Shown one piece after another: positions 45,599 through 55,618 of a DNA stretch of 64,000 nucleotides. The notes under the pieces are model-generated. The model saw only the letters and a program-made list of their open reading frames with translations, searched no databases and was not told where the DNA came from. This DNA is from Selaginella moellendorffii (taxonomy: Eukaryota; Streptophyta; Lycopodiopsida; Selaginellales; Selaginellaceae): contig NW_003314286.1 of the NCBI RefSeq assembly GCF_000143415.4, positions 1,179,129 to 1,243,128 of the forward strand. The letters are read 5' to 3'. How positions within the stretch are numbered: position 1 is the first letter of the stretch; every line of letters starts with the position of its first letter. The position numbers were made by a program, and so were the translations under genes.

Positions 45599-48500
45599 TG
45601 TGAGACATAAAAATCCCTATGCCCCAAAGAGGAGCCGAAAGGGTGCCATGTGGTAGTGGCCAAAGCGAAAGCCAATCAAGCGTAACACATTTGGACTAAA
45701 AGCTCATACTTGAAGAGTCGAGAGTGAGAGTAGAACTCTCAATAGAGTGCTCAAGGAATGAGCATGAAGCGAGCAATAAAAGAGTCTCTAGAAGAGGGAC
45801 ACAAGAGGACCAACACATGATATGTGGTTGAGTCCGAGATGGAGTCTGAGATGGACCCGAGATGGAGTCCGAGACAGACCCGAGATGGAGTCCGAGATGG
45901 ACCCAAGATGGAGTCTGAGATGGAGTCTGAGATAGACTCGAGATGGAGTCTGAGAAGGACCCAAGATGGAGTCTGAGATGGACCCGAGATGAAGACCGAG
46001 ACCAAGACCGAGATGGAGACCGAGACCAAGACCAAGATGGAGTCCGAGATGGACCCGAGATGGAGTCCAAGATGGACTGAGATGGAGTCTGAGAAGGACC
46101 TGAGATGGAGACCAAGATTGAGACCGAGACTGAGACCGGGATCGAGAATGAGATTGGGACCGAGACCGAGACCGAGACCGAGACCAAGGCTGAGGCCGAG
46201 GCTGAGATTGAGACTGAGTCTGAGTCCGAGTCTGAATCGAGTCCGAAGGTGAAAGCCCAAAGCGTTCGTCTCCTAGACCCTGGAGGGTTTGGTGAGCTCC
46301 AAAAGTATAATAGGGGGGAGGACTCCAATGGAGCCAGTTTGGCCAGGAAAGGCTAGTTTGGCCCAGGAAAGTTGTACCCAGGTATTGGGTGATGGGATAA
46401 CCACTAAGAAGTCCAAGGCTAGAGTGAATATGGATTGATAAGCGGGGTAGTTTAGTGAAGTGTTCAAGAGTGGGCTCTAGTTCCCCTTGGAGATTGAATG
46501 GCCGATACTCCCAGTCCAAGTGTGGGTGGCACTCCTTACTTGGATACCTGGCATGGCTCAACGGAACCTTGCTCTAATCCCATGGCTAGAGCGCCCAAAG
46601 GCAGAAGGTGGGGAAAGTACCCATGAAGCTCGCATAAGGCCACAGTGTTCCGAAATGTTATCCCAAAGTCCTAGACTATAAAAAGGAAGAGGAGTGGTCC
46701 TCTAGTGTAGTGACTAAGGATATGGTCATGTGGTGAAGAAGTCCCAGAGGACAGTGGGACTTAGTGGTCAGGCCTATGGGCCTTTTCCTAATGGCAGTGT
46801 TGGTGAATATGGCTATGGACAGAAAAGGGACTTGGTGGGGATTGTAAAAGGGATACTAGAGAAGGTTGTTCCCCATGTTTGTGAGCATCTTAAGGATGCT
46901 AAAGAGTGGACCTAGAATGGTCACTCATGGATGGATGGCCAAATCATTGAGAGACGGGACTATGATGCAAGTGGTGTTGGACCACTAGTGTGACCAAAGT
47001 GAATAGGCATGGCTATAGCATAATGGGCTAGTATGTCGGTGGTACCTTGGGGTGTTAGTCATTGGATCGAACATGTGGAGCACTTGGACCAAATACAATG
47101 GTTGAGTGGCATGGATGCCATTCTTGGGGCTAGCAAGTCTCTAAGTCCAAAATAGGACTTACGAAGGTTGTGAGTGAGACTCTTCCAAGTGGTTGAAGGT
47201 GTGGTTAAGTGATTAAAGTAGAATGGAAAATTTAGTTGCTTAAAACTTGGTATCAGAGTTGTTTCTTAGTCCGACTTTTATTGGTGCTCAAGTATATCAC
47301 CACTAGTGTTGGCATCGGAAGGTCGTAAGAGTGGCCTATCCTTGGGGAGTAGCAAGTCGGGAAGACATAGCTCTCCACTACAGTTCATGTGTGAGATTGT
47401 AAGCGAAGTGGTGGATAGAAAAGAGCCAATAATGCAACGACTTTGGGATCTTGGGAACAGTATAATAGTTTCCTCAGAGAGTTAAGGATGTGATCCAGAT
47501 GGGTGTTTGACTTAGGAAATTGGCTAAAGTATTTGTGATAAACAACTATAGTTGGGATCATGGGGAAGATAGAGACTCCAAAATAATAAAAGAGTCACAA
47601 GACTACCCTCATATAGTTGAGGCTAGTGCTCATGAATTTGAGACCTAAATTGATAACTGTGGGAGGTCAAATACAAATAAGGATATAAGTCCTTGAAATA
47701 GTAGTAGGGGTTACTTTTTATAAATGCTGGAACAAACCCAAGGAGTTAGGGGTGTGCTTAAAGGATGAGTTGGTAATCTCATCATATGGATGGATAGTCC
47801 TAAAGGGCAAGGGTAGCTCACAAGGAACAGAAAATAATCAAGTGTTGGAATAACACTTGCAAAGATGGTTCTTATGAGTACGACATGAATACAATAGGTT
47901 ATATTCCAGGAAGTTAACACCTCAAAAGTGGGACATTACGGATCATTAGATTAGCAAAGTTTAAAAAGCTAGATAACTCAAGTAGAGTCAAAGAATGGTC
48001 TTAAGGGACTAATAGAAGCATTTGGACTGAGGTGTGTTGTGCCCTACGAAGGATGGGGAAGATCATAGGATCCAAGTACGAGAATAGTGGCTATCTCATT
48101 GATGGCAGAAAGTGCCATACTCAAGTCGTGGGAAAGGTGTTCCCATAAGAAAACAACTTTGATACAAAGTTGTGTGTAAACTCTATGGTACATATTAATG
48201 GATAGTTGGCGTGAGAAACAATAGTATTAGTTTTGGCAAAGACCTAAACACAAGCAAAAAGTTTCATAAAGGTAAGCTTGTGGAGCCAATAGTGTGGAGA
48301 CATCAAATGCACCAATGCATGATGCCTTGAGGTTAAGTTGACGGGTTCATGAAAACCCCTCCTCAAAGGAATCCTAATGGAAATGGGAATGGCATAGCCT
48401 AAATTGAAAAGCATGCGGTTAGAGTGTGGTGATCCAAATAATGATGGAGGTGTGGAAGCACCAGCAATGAGTTGTAGAACTTGACCATTATGAGGCAACT

Positions 48501-48772
48501 AAGTAAAAGGTGTAAAATAATAATTGATTAAACTGGTAGAAAGTAACTACCCAAGACTTTTTATTGGGATAAAGAAGTTAGATGTACCCTTATGGGGGAT
48601 AAATCACTTAAGTTGTAATATAGTAAGTCAATGTCGTAAAGGGAATGCTCATTGTCAAAGAAGGCTATCATTAGGACACCCAAACACTCTAAAACACCAA
48701 GAAGTAGTATTTGGTGTCATGAGGGCATTAGATAAGGCCCAAGAGACTAAGTCCTTAGCAAATGATAGATAG
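45599..48772 (+). mobile_element. family A element, 5' LTR and part of the interior
   Basis: The 5' LTR is 45599-47244 (TGTGAGACAT...TTGCTTAAA, last bases mutated), followed by a primer-binding site TTGGTATCAGAG at 47247-47258. The interior then parallels the young copy from 55619 to about 57138 and is cut at 48772 by the family B element. Its remaining part and 3' LTR are not found beyond family B, so the locus was rearranged. Confidence 0.75.
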
Positions 48773-49882
48773 TGTAAGGAACCAACTCACTGAAGTATTG
48801 TAGCCTAAAGGATCCCCAAAAGCATGACCAAAATGATAAAAAGTTCATTGGATGGGACCGAGTCTGAGATCGAGTTTAAGACCGACTCTGAGACCAAGTT
48901 CGAGATAGAGTCCAGAATCGAGTTTGAGGCCGACTCCGAGACCGAGTTCGAGACAGAGTCCGAGATCTGAGATTGGGTCCACGACCGAGTCTGAGGTTGA
49001 GTCCGAGGTCAAGTCTGAGATCGAGTCTGAGACTGAGTCCGAAGTCGGGTCCGAAATTGAGTCTGAGATCGAGTCCAAGACCGAGTCCGAATACTAATAT
49101 AGGTCAAGGGGTGAAAGCCCAAAGCATGTGTCTCCCGGGGGGGGGGGGCTGTAGGGGGTTCCAAAAGTAATAGTAGGGATAGTGAGGTCTAGGAACCAAT
49201 CTTGAAGGAACTCTCCAGTAGTGCTTCCAAATTGACTTAAGGTTGAAACTGGGGCCAAAGGGCCTTAGGTGGGAGTTAGCATGGACTCGAGTGGTGCCAG
49301 AGGGGCCATCCAAGGAAGTGCTCAAGAGCAGCTCCCACTCCTAGAAGGGAAACCGACTGCAGTGCTCCTAACTCATGTGGAGTGGTGCCTCACTTGAGTA
49401 CCTTGTAGCTCATTGGTCCTCGCCCTTCCTAGGGGCTTGGGCCTTCCCTTCAGGATGGAAGTGGGGGGGTAGAGGTACCCACACCGGGCCATTAGGCTGC
49501 AGTGTTTAGCCCCGGTGTCCCGAAGCAAGTGTTGCACCCAAGGTTTGGGATTTAGAGAGTCCCATGATCAAGTCTTGTTGTACCAAGGGATGTTAGGAAT
49601 CTGGAAGCTTGGTGTGCTTGGCTGCTTGTGCCTACAGGGAATGTAGCCAAACCTTAAGTCTAGTCTAACCCAGGGAGGGGGATTGGGAGAGATTTGGGAA
49701 TCTATGGATGGGTGGCTAAACTCCGTTACTCGTGCAGTGAGTAGCTGAAACCAAGTAGGACCAAGTAGGAGTTGGTACAATAGGCGGGAACCTTAGCAAG
49801 GGAACTTAGCAAAAGCCAAGACAGTGTTGGTCGAACAGATGAGGTAAGCTAGCAAATTGGAAAGGAAAAATTTGTGGCTTAC
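48773..49882 (+). repeat. family B 5' LTR
   Basis: 1,110 bp. Holds a 6-bp GAGTCC/GAGACC-type repeat run at about 48855-49090 and the block GGTGAAAGCCCAAAGC near 49109, also seen in families A and C. It differs from the 3' LTR by many substitutions. Confidence 0.85.
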
Positions 49883-49885
49883 AAT

Positions 49886-49897
49886 TTGGTATCAGAG
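49886..49897 (+). other. tRNA-iMet primer-binding site of family B
   Basis: TGGTATCAGAGC, complementary to the 3' end of plant initiator-Met tRNA, three bases after the LTR end. Confidence 0.85.
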
Positions 49898-49943
49898 CCT
49901 TTTTCCTCAGTTCTAGTGAAGGATAGAGGCGGATTGCTGGGAG

Positions 49944-51075
49944 ATGGCAAAGGCAGGGCAGAAACGAACCAAGGTGGAGACAGAACCTCTGCTAGAGTTG
50001 GAGCCTTTGGTCGAATAAGAGGCTATGGATGAGGAATCCTTGCATGAGGAAACTTCCAAACAAGAGTCCGGTGGTGAGGTTTGGTTGTCTAAGGCTCGAT
50101 TGAACATTCTAGAAGGACAATTGGCACAGACTAATGCCCTGCTAGAGACTCTCATATGCAAGCTAAAGCGTGACGAGAAGCGGAAGAAAAAGCAAAAGAT
50201 TGCTGATGCTGGTAGCACAAAAGGTGCGGACCCTTCGGTAGGGACTGAGGTAGAACCAAACAAGGTCGAACAGATCGAAGTGGAATCAGTCCCTCAAGCA
50301 GTTCCAAAGTACAAACCAAAGCCCCCACCGGTCTTCAAGGGAGTGAACGACTATAAAGTGGTGGAGGATTAGTTTTACAATATGGAGGATTACTTCCGAG
50401 CATTGCAGTTACCGAGCTCGGAGAAGGTGCCATGTGCAAAACCATACTTGGCAGATAATGCTAAGTCTTGGTGGAGAACGACGGAGGCCAATGAAGGACC
50501 AGTGGCCACTTGGGAAATGATGAAGGCGAGGATCCACTGACATACATTCCTCCGAATGCTACTTTGCACCTAAGGGATAAGCTGAGTAGGTTGAAGCAGA
50601 TCGGAACCATTCAAGAGTATGTGAATGGATTTATAGCAAAAAGGATATTGGTCACGGATATGGGTGATATGGATGCATTCCATGCCTTCATATCAGGCTT
50701 GTAAACCTGGGCTCGCGGCGAGGCGATGCGTTGGAACCCAACCAATTACAAAGAAGTGTTGGATGCGGCTATTAAGGTGCATTTCAACGATAACTTGCGA
50801 AAGGGGAACATGACGGGGTCGGGGTCCACATTTAGCAAAGGGGCCAAACCAAGGGGAACATATAGCAAAGGGAAATTCAAGAAGAGTTTCTCTAAGAATG
50901 AGTCCTCGGGGTTCCAAAAAGGCAGATCCGGTAGCTAGCGAGCGAGTACGTGGGGGAGTCAAGCAAAACGAGACATACCCACGGATAAGAAGGGCAAGTC
51001 AGTTAGCAATATGGGAAACAACGTATGCTACAACTGCGGTGGAGTGGGACACTTCTCGAGGGAATATCCCTATCT
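49944..51075 (+). pseudogene. gag of the family B Gypsy element
   Basis: The frame opens at ATG 49944 (MAKAGQKRTK...), meets TAA at 50016, then runs in the same frame through a coiled-coil stretch (LEGQLAQTNALLETLICKL) and a Pro/Lys linker to TAG at 50370. After a frame change the Retrotrans_gag core follows (AKSWWR... WEMMKARI; LRDKLSRLKQIGTIQEYVNGF; DAFHAFISGL). It ends with a zinc knuckle at 51026-51067, CYNCGGVGHFSREY, in which the last Cys of CX2CX4HX4C is Tyr. Stops and one frameshift make it non-functional. Confidence 0.8.
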
Positions 51076-51175
51076 AAAGAAGGCTAGAGCCAATATAACC
51101 ATTAAGTCGGGTGAAATCCAAATGGAGGTACGTGATCCAGTCCCTAACTCAAAGTTACTCATTACATGAGCAACT

Positions 51176-51679
51176 TTGGTAGAGAGTGGTTTGCAACATC
51201 TACTAGCCCTCCGAGGGAAGCTTGGAGGTAGCTTTGTTAAGATCGTTATTGACACGAGTGCTTCGGATAATTTTGTGGCTGCAGACATAGTCCAGCAAGC
51301 CAGACTAACGGTGCAGCGGTTGGGCGAACCAAGGACTATAAAGTTTGTTCAAGGAAGCCAAAGCACCGATGAAGTACTTCGACAAGCGAGAGTCGAAGTA
51401 GGGACATGGAAAGTAGATATGGATTTCACCATGTTGGACATGGCAGGATTTGACGTAATCTTCGGGATGGATTGGTTCTATTGGTTCGTGGTAGTCCTGC
51501 ATGAACAAGGTAGGAACCTTGTGGTACTAGCGAATGCCCAAGGAAGAAGATCCAGGATGGAGGCCCAAGATCTAAAGGTAGGGCAATGCAAGGCCAAAGA
51601 TTCCTACTTAAACCTAGTGTCCACGAGAGGACAACTCAGCAAAGGAACTAAAGCAGCATTTTGTGCTTACTCTCAGTGA
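51176..51679 (+). pseudogene. retropepsin-like protease region of family B
   Basis: 167 open codons with the Gypsy protease pattern: GKLGGSFVKIVIDTSASDNFV, then FVQGSQ, a strand-rich middle, and FDVIFGMDWF. The active-site triplet normally DSG/DTG reads DTS, losing the glycine. Confidence 0.75.
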
Positions 51680-51729
51680 AGAGTGACAAAAAGACGGGAA
51701 TGGAAAAAGTATCTTTAGTGATCCAGTGA

Positions 51730-52320
51730 GTGTTGGACCAATTCCAGGATACCATGCCAAAGGAGCTACCGGTGGGGCTACCCCCTGCACGACCGATAGA
51801 ATATAAGATTGAGCTAGTTGAGGGTGCTAAGGCAGTGGTTCGTCCCCCCTATCGTTTGAACGAAAAAGAACTCGAGGAGCTCAAGTGCCAACTAGAGGAG
51901 TTGGTGGACAAAGGGTATGTTAGGTTGAGCAAGTCGCCGTATGGGGCATCGGTGTTATTTGTGAAAAAGAAAGATGGATCTATGCGCATGTGCATAGATT
52001 ACCGGTTGCTCAACAAGTATACAAAGAAGAACAAATACCTTTTACCAAGGATTGAGGACCTGTTCGATAAGTTGGGAAAGGCAAAATACTTCTCGAGGAT
52101 TGACCTAAGGTTAGGATACTACCAAATCAGGGTAGCAGAGGAAGATGTCGAGAAGACAACCTGTCGAACAAGGTATGGGAGCTTTGAGTTTCTGGTGATG
52201 CCTTTTGGGCTATGCAATGCGTCGGCAACGTTTTCGACGTTGATGAACCACATCTTTGTACCTTATCTGGATCACTTTGTGATCATCTATATTGACGACA
52301 TATTAGCTATTTATTCCTAG
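51730..52320 (+). pseudogene. reverse transcriptase fingers/palm of family B
   Basis: Typical Gypsy reverse transcriptase start: [75 protein letters not shown], then [13 protein letters not shown] and the catalytic [11 protein letters not shown] (YIDD at about 52288-52299). It stops just after the catalytic motif; the thumb and most of RNase H are missing. Confidence 0.85.
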
Positions 52321-52520
52321 AGATATTTATACGGACAATGTGGCAACAAAACACTTCTTGTCACAGCCCGACCTGAGAGGGTAATAGGGTCAGTGGGCCA
52401 ATGCTTTGGCCGAGTTTGATTGCAAGATTTTGTATAAGCCTGGGAAGAGCAACATCGTGGCGGATGTGCTAAGTCGAAAAGCGAGCTTGAAGTTAGTGTT
52501 ATCCAGCGCGATAGCAACCT
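52321..52520 (+). pseudogene. RNase H remnant and connection region
   Basis: Continues directly with TDNVATKHFLSQPDL and QWANALAEFDCKILYKPGKSNIVADVLSRKA, the end of a Gypsy RNase H. Compared with the family, several hundred bases between the palm and this point are deleted. Two stops follow LSQPDLRG. Confidence 0.7.
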
Positions 52521-52529
52521 TTTGGGATG

Positions 52530-53780
52530 ATGTGTAGACAGCATATGAGAACGATGGTCTAGCACAAAAAGTGTTGTTGAGGAATCTAGAGGCACGAAAA
52601 GCTCACCAGAGAGGTGAGCTGCTAACGAAAGGGAAAACGGGCTATGTGGAACGCAACAGACTCATCTATTACAAGAAAATGAGGGTGTATGTTCCAGAAG
52701 GGGAATTAAGGAAGGTAGCCTTAGAAGAGTGTTATGATGGACCTCTTGCAGGACACAGCGGAATGCCCAAGACAATGGGCTTACTCAAGAGGAAGTATCA
52801 CTAGCCAGATATGGCTAAGGACATCCAAGACTATGTAAAGACATGTCCAACATGTTAGCAGGTCAAAGCCGTGACTAAGGCAAGTGGGGGCTTGTTACAA
52901 AGCATCCCAATTCCAAATCGTCCATGGAAATGTCTTACGATGGACTTCATCACGGGACTCCCCCCAAGCGAGGGGTTCAATGCGATATTCCTGGTGGTGG
53001 ACCGATTTTTGAAGATGGCACATTTCATACCCACCACAACAGAAGTGGATGCGGAAGGTGTGGCAAAACTGTTCTTTGAACAAGTGGTTCGAGTGTAGGG
53101 AAGGCCAGAAGAGATCATCTCAGATCGAGATAACATCTTCACCAGTAGGTTCTAGAGAACCCTCCTAGAACAGTATCGCACCAAGTTGAAATTCAGCACA
53201 ACCTATCACCCATAGACAGGTATTGGGTATTAAGTCAAGTTTGATAGCACTAACACTTTTTGACAGACGGACAAACGGAAAGGGTGAATAGGTAGCTAGA
53301 GGATTATTTGCGATGCTATGTCTTGGGAGACCAGATTGATTGGGTAAGTCATTTGGGACTTGCAGAAATGTGTTATAACAACTCACCACATTCGAGTATC
53401 GGGGTGAGTCCATGGGAAGTCATCAATGGGCGAGCTATTGAAGGTCCTATGGAACTTGGCATGGTCGAGTATCATGGAGAGTTACCCGCAGTGGAGGCAT
53501 TCACGGCGGAAAAACTCAACATTTGGAATCTAATGAGGGATTCCTTGGAATGGGCCCAACAAAGGCAAACCAAGTATGCAAACCAAAAGCACCGGGATGT
53601 AGAGTTCCAAGTTGGGGAGAAGGTGTGGCTGAACACCAAGAACCTCAGGCTACCAAGTGGGATTAGCCGGAAGCTGACCCAAAGGTAAAAATGCATGTAT
53701 TCCTTTAAATGAATTGATCTTAAGTTCCTTAAGTAGATTCGCGGGGCCTTACGAGATTGAGGCACGAATCGGTAAAGTGG
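52530..53780 (+). pseudogene. integrase of family B, interrupted by stops and a 47-bp intron-like insert
   Basis: Shows a zinc-binding HHCC region (GHSGMPKTMGLLKRKYH, then CPTC), the DDE core with Asp in MDFITGLP (near 52940), Asp in ISDRDN (near 53120) and Glu in QTERVNR (53278-53280), and the C-terminal GPY/F part (FQVGEKVWLNTKNLRL). TAG stops at 52802, 52857, 53096, 53153, 53213 and 53294 mostly replace codons that family members read as Trp or Gln. A 47-bp insert lies at 53220-53266. The frame resumes after the nested element at 61600. Confidence 0.8.
53220..53266 (+). other. 47-bp GT-AG intron-like insertion in the integrase core
   Basis: Begins GTATTG, has a branch-point-like CTAAC at 53250-53254 followed by a T-run and ends GACAG. 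Leaving it out restores the HP-x-TDGQTE reading. It is flanked by GACAG on both sides (53215-53219 and 53262-53266). Confidence 0.6.
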
Positions 53781-53785
53781 CTTAC

Positions 53786-55618
53786 TGTGAGACACAAAAT
53801 CCCTAGGCCCCAAAGTGGAGCCGGAAAGGGTGCCACGTGGTAGTGGCTGAAGCGAGAGCCAAACGAGCGTAACACGTTTGGACCAAAAGCTCCGACTTGA
53901 AAAGTCAAGAGCGGGAGTGGAACTCCCAAAGAAGTGCTCAAGGAACGAGCACGAAGCGAGCAAAAAGTGAGGCTCCAAAAAGGGACCCAAAAGGACCAAC
54001 ACATGACACGTGGAAGTGTCCGAGATGGACTCGAGTTGGAGTCCGAAGTGGAGTCCGAGATGGACTTGAGTTGGAGTCCGAAGTGGAGTCCGAGATGGAC
54101 CCGAGTTGGAGTCCGAAGTGGAGTCCGAGATGGACCCGAGATGGAGTCCGACGTGGACCCGAGATGGACCCGAAATGGAGTCCGAGATGGAGTCCGAGGT
54201 GGACCCGAGATGGACCCGAAATGGAGTCCAAGATGGAGTCCGAGATGGACCCGAGATGGAGTCCGAGATGGACCCGAAATGGAGTCCGAGGTGGACCCGA
54301 GATGGACCCGAAATGGAGTCCGAGATGGAGTCCGAGATGGACCCGAGATGGACCCGAAATGGACCCGAAATGGAGTCCGAGATGGACCCGAGATGGAGTC
54401 CGAGATGGACCCGAGATGGAGTCCGAGATGGACCCGAGATGGAGTCCGAGATGGAGTCCGAGATGGAGTCCGAAGTCGAGACCGAGACCGGGACCGAGAC
54501 CGAGACCGAGACCGAGATCGGGACCGAGAACGAGACCGAGGCCGAGGCCGAGACCGAGGCCGAGCCCGAGTCCGAGTCCGATTCCGAGTCTGAGTCCGAG
54601 TCCGAGTCCGAGTTCGAGTCTGAGAGGGTGAAAGCCCAAAGCGTTCGTCTCCCAGACCCTGGGGGGTTTGGTGAGCTCCAAAAGTATAGTAGGGGGAGGA
54701 CTACAGTGGAGCCAGTTTGGCCAGGAAAGGCCAGTTTGGCCCAGGAAGGCCAGACCCAGTGTTGGGTGATGAGCTGCCCACTGGGAAGTCCAAGACTAGA
54801 GTGAACACAGACCGACAAGTGGGGTAGCTTGGTGAAGTGTTCAAGAGCCGGCTCTAGTTCCCCCGGGAGATCGACTGGCCGATGCTCCCAGTCCAAGTGT
54901 GGGTGGCACTACCTACTTGGATACCTGGTGTGGCTCAACGGAACCCGCTCTAAGCCCATGGCTAGAGCACCCAAGGGCAGAAGGCGAGGAGAGTACCCAG
55001 GTGGCTCGCGTAAGGCCACGGTGTTCCGAAATGTTGTCCCAAAGGCCCAGACTGTGGAAAGGAAGAGGAGCAGTCCTCTGGGGTAGTGACCAAGGACACA
55101 GTCGTGTGGTGAGGAAGTCCCAGAGGACCGTGGGACTTAGTGGTCGGGCCTGTGGGTCTCGATCCAGTGGCAGTGTTGGCAAACACGGCCAGGGGCAGAA
55201 AGGGACTTAGTGGGGACTGACAGAGGGATATTGGGGAAGGCTATTCCCCTTGTCGGTGGGCATCCTAAGGATGCTAAGGAGTGGATCTGAGATGACCACT
55301 CACGGATGGTTTGCCTAGTCTTGGAGGGCCAAGACGGTGATGCAAGTGGTGTTGGACAACCAGTGTGACTAAGGTAAATGGGCATGGCCTTAGCGTAACG
55401 GGCCGGTACGTCGGTGATACCTTGGGGTGTCGATCATGGGATCGGACACGTGGAGCACTTGGACCAAGTGCTAAGGTTGAGTGGCATGGATGCCATTCTC
55501 GGGGCTAGCAAGCCCCAAGTCCTGAGTTGGACTTATGGAGGTTGTCAATGAGACTCCTCCAAGTGGTCAGAGGTGTGGTTAAGTGACTAAAGTAAAATGC
55601 AAAATTTAGTCGCTTACA
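53786..55618 (+). repeat. family A 5' LTR with minisatellite
   Basis: 1,833 bp. Bases ~54017-54475 are a 12-bp minisatellite of CGAGATGGA(C/G)(C/T)C-type units; ~54476-54555 are GAGACC hexamers; ~54556-54620 are GAGTCC hexamers. Because units are multiples of three they keep frames open on both strands; none is a gene. The block GGTGAAAGCCCAAAGC lies at about 54627-54642, followed by a TATAGTAG string at 54684-54691 that may be the promoter. Confidence 0.85.

Noticed and set aside
53472-54896. 474-codon minus-strand open frame and similar 200-340-codon frames at 45,700-46,560, 53,900-54,800 and 59,600-60,820
   Set aside because: They lie on minisatellite units of 6 and 12 bp inside LTRs, are open on both strands, and give only low-complexity peptides.
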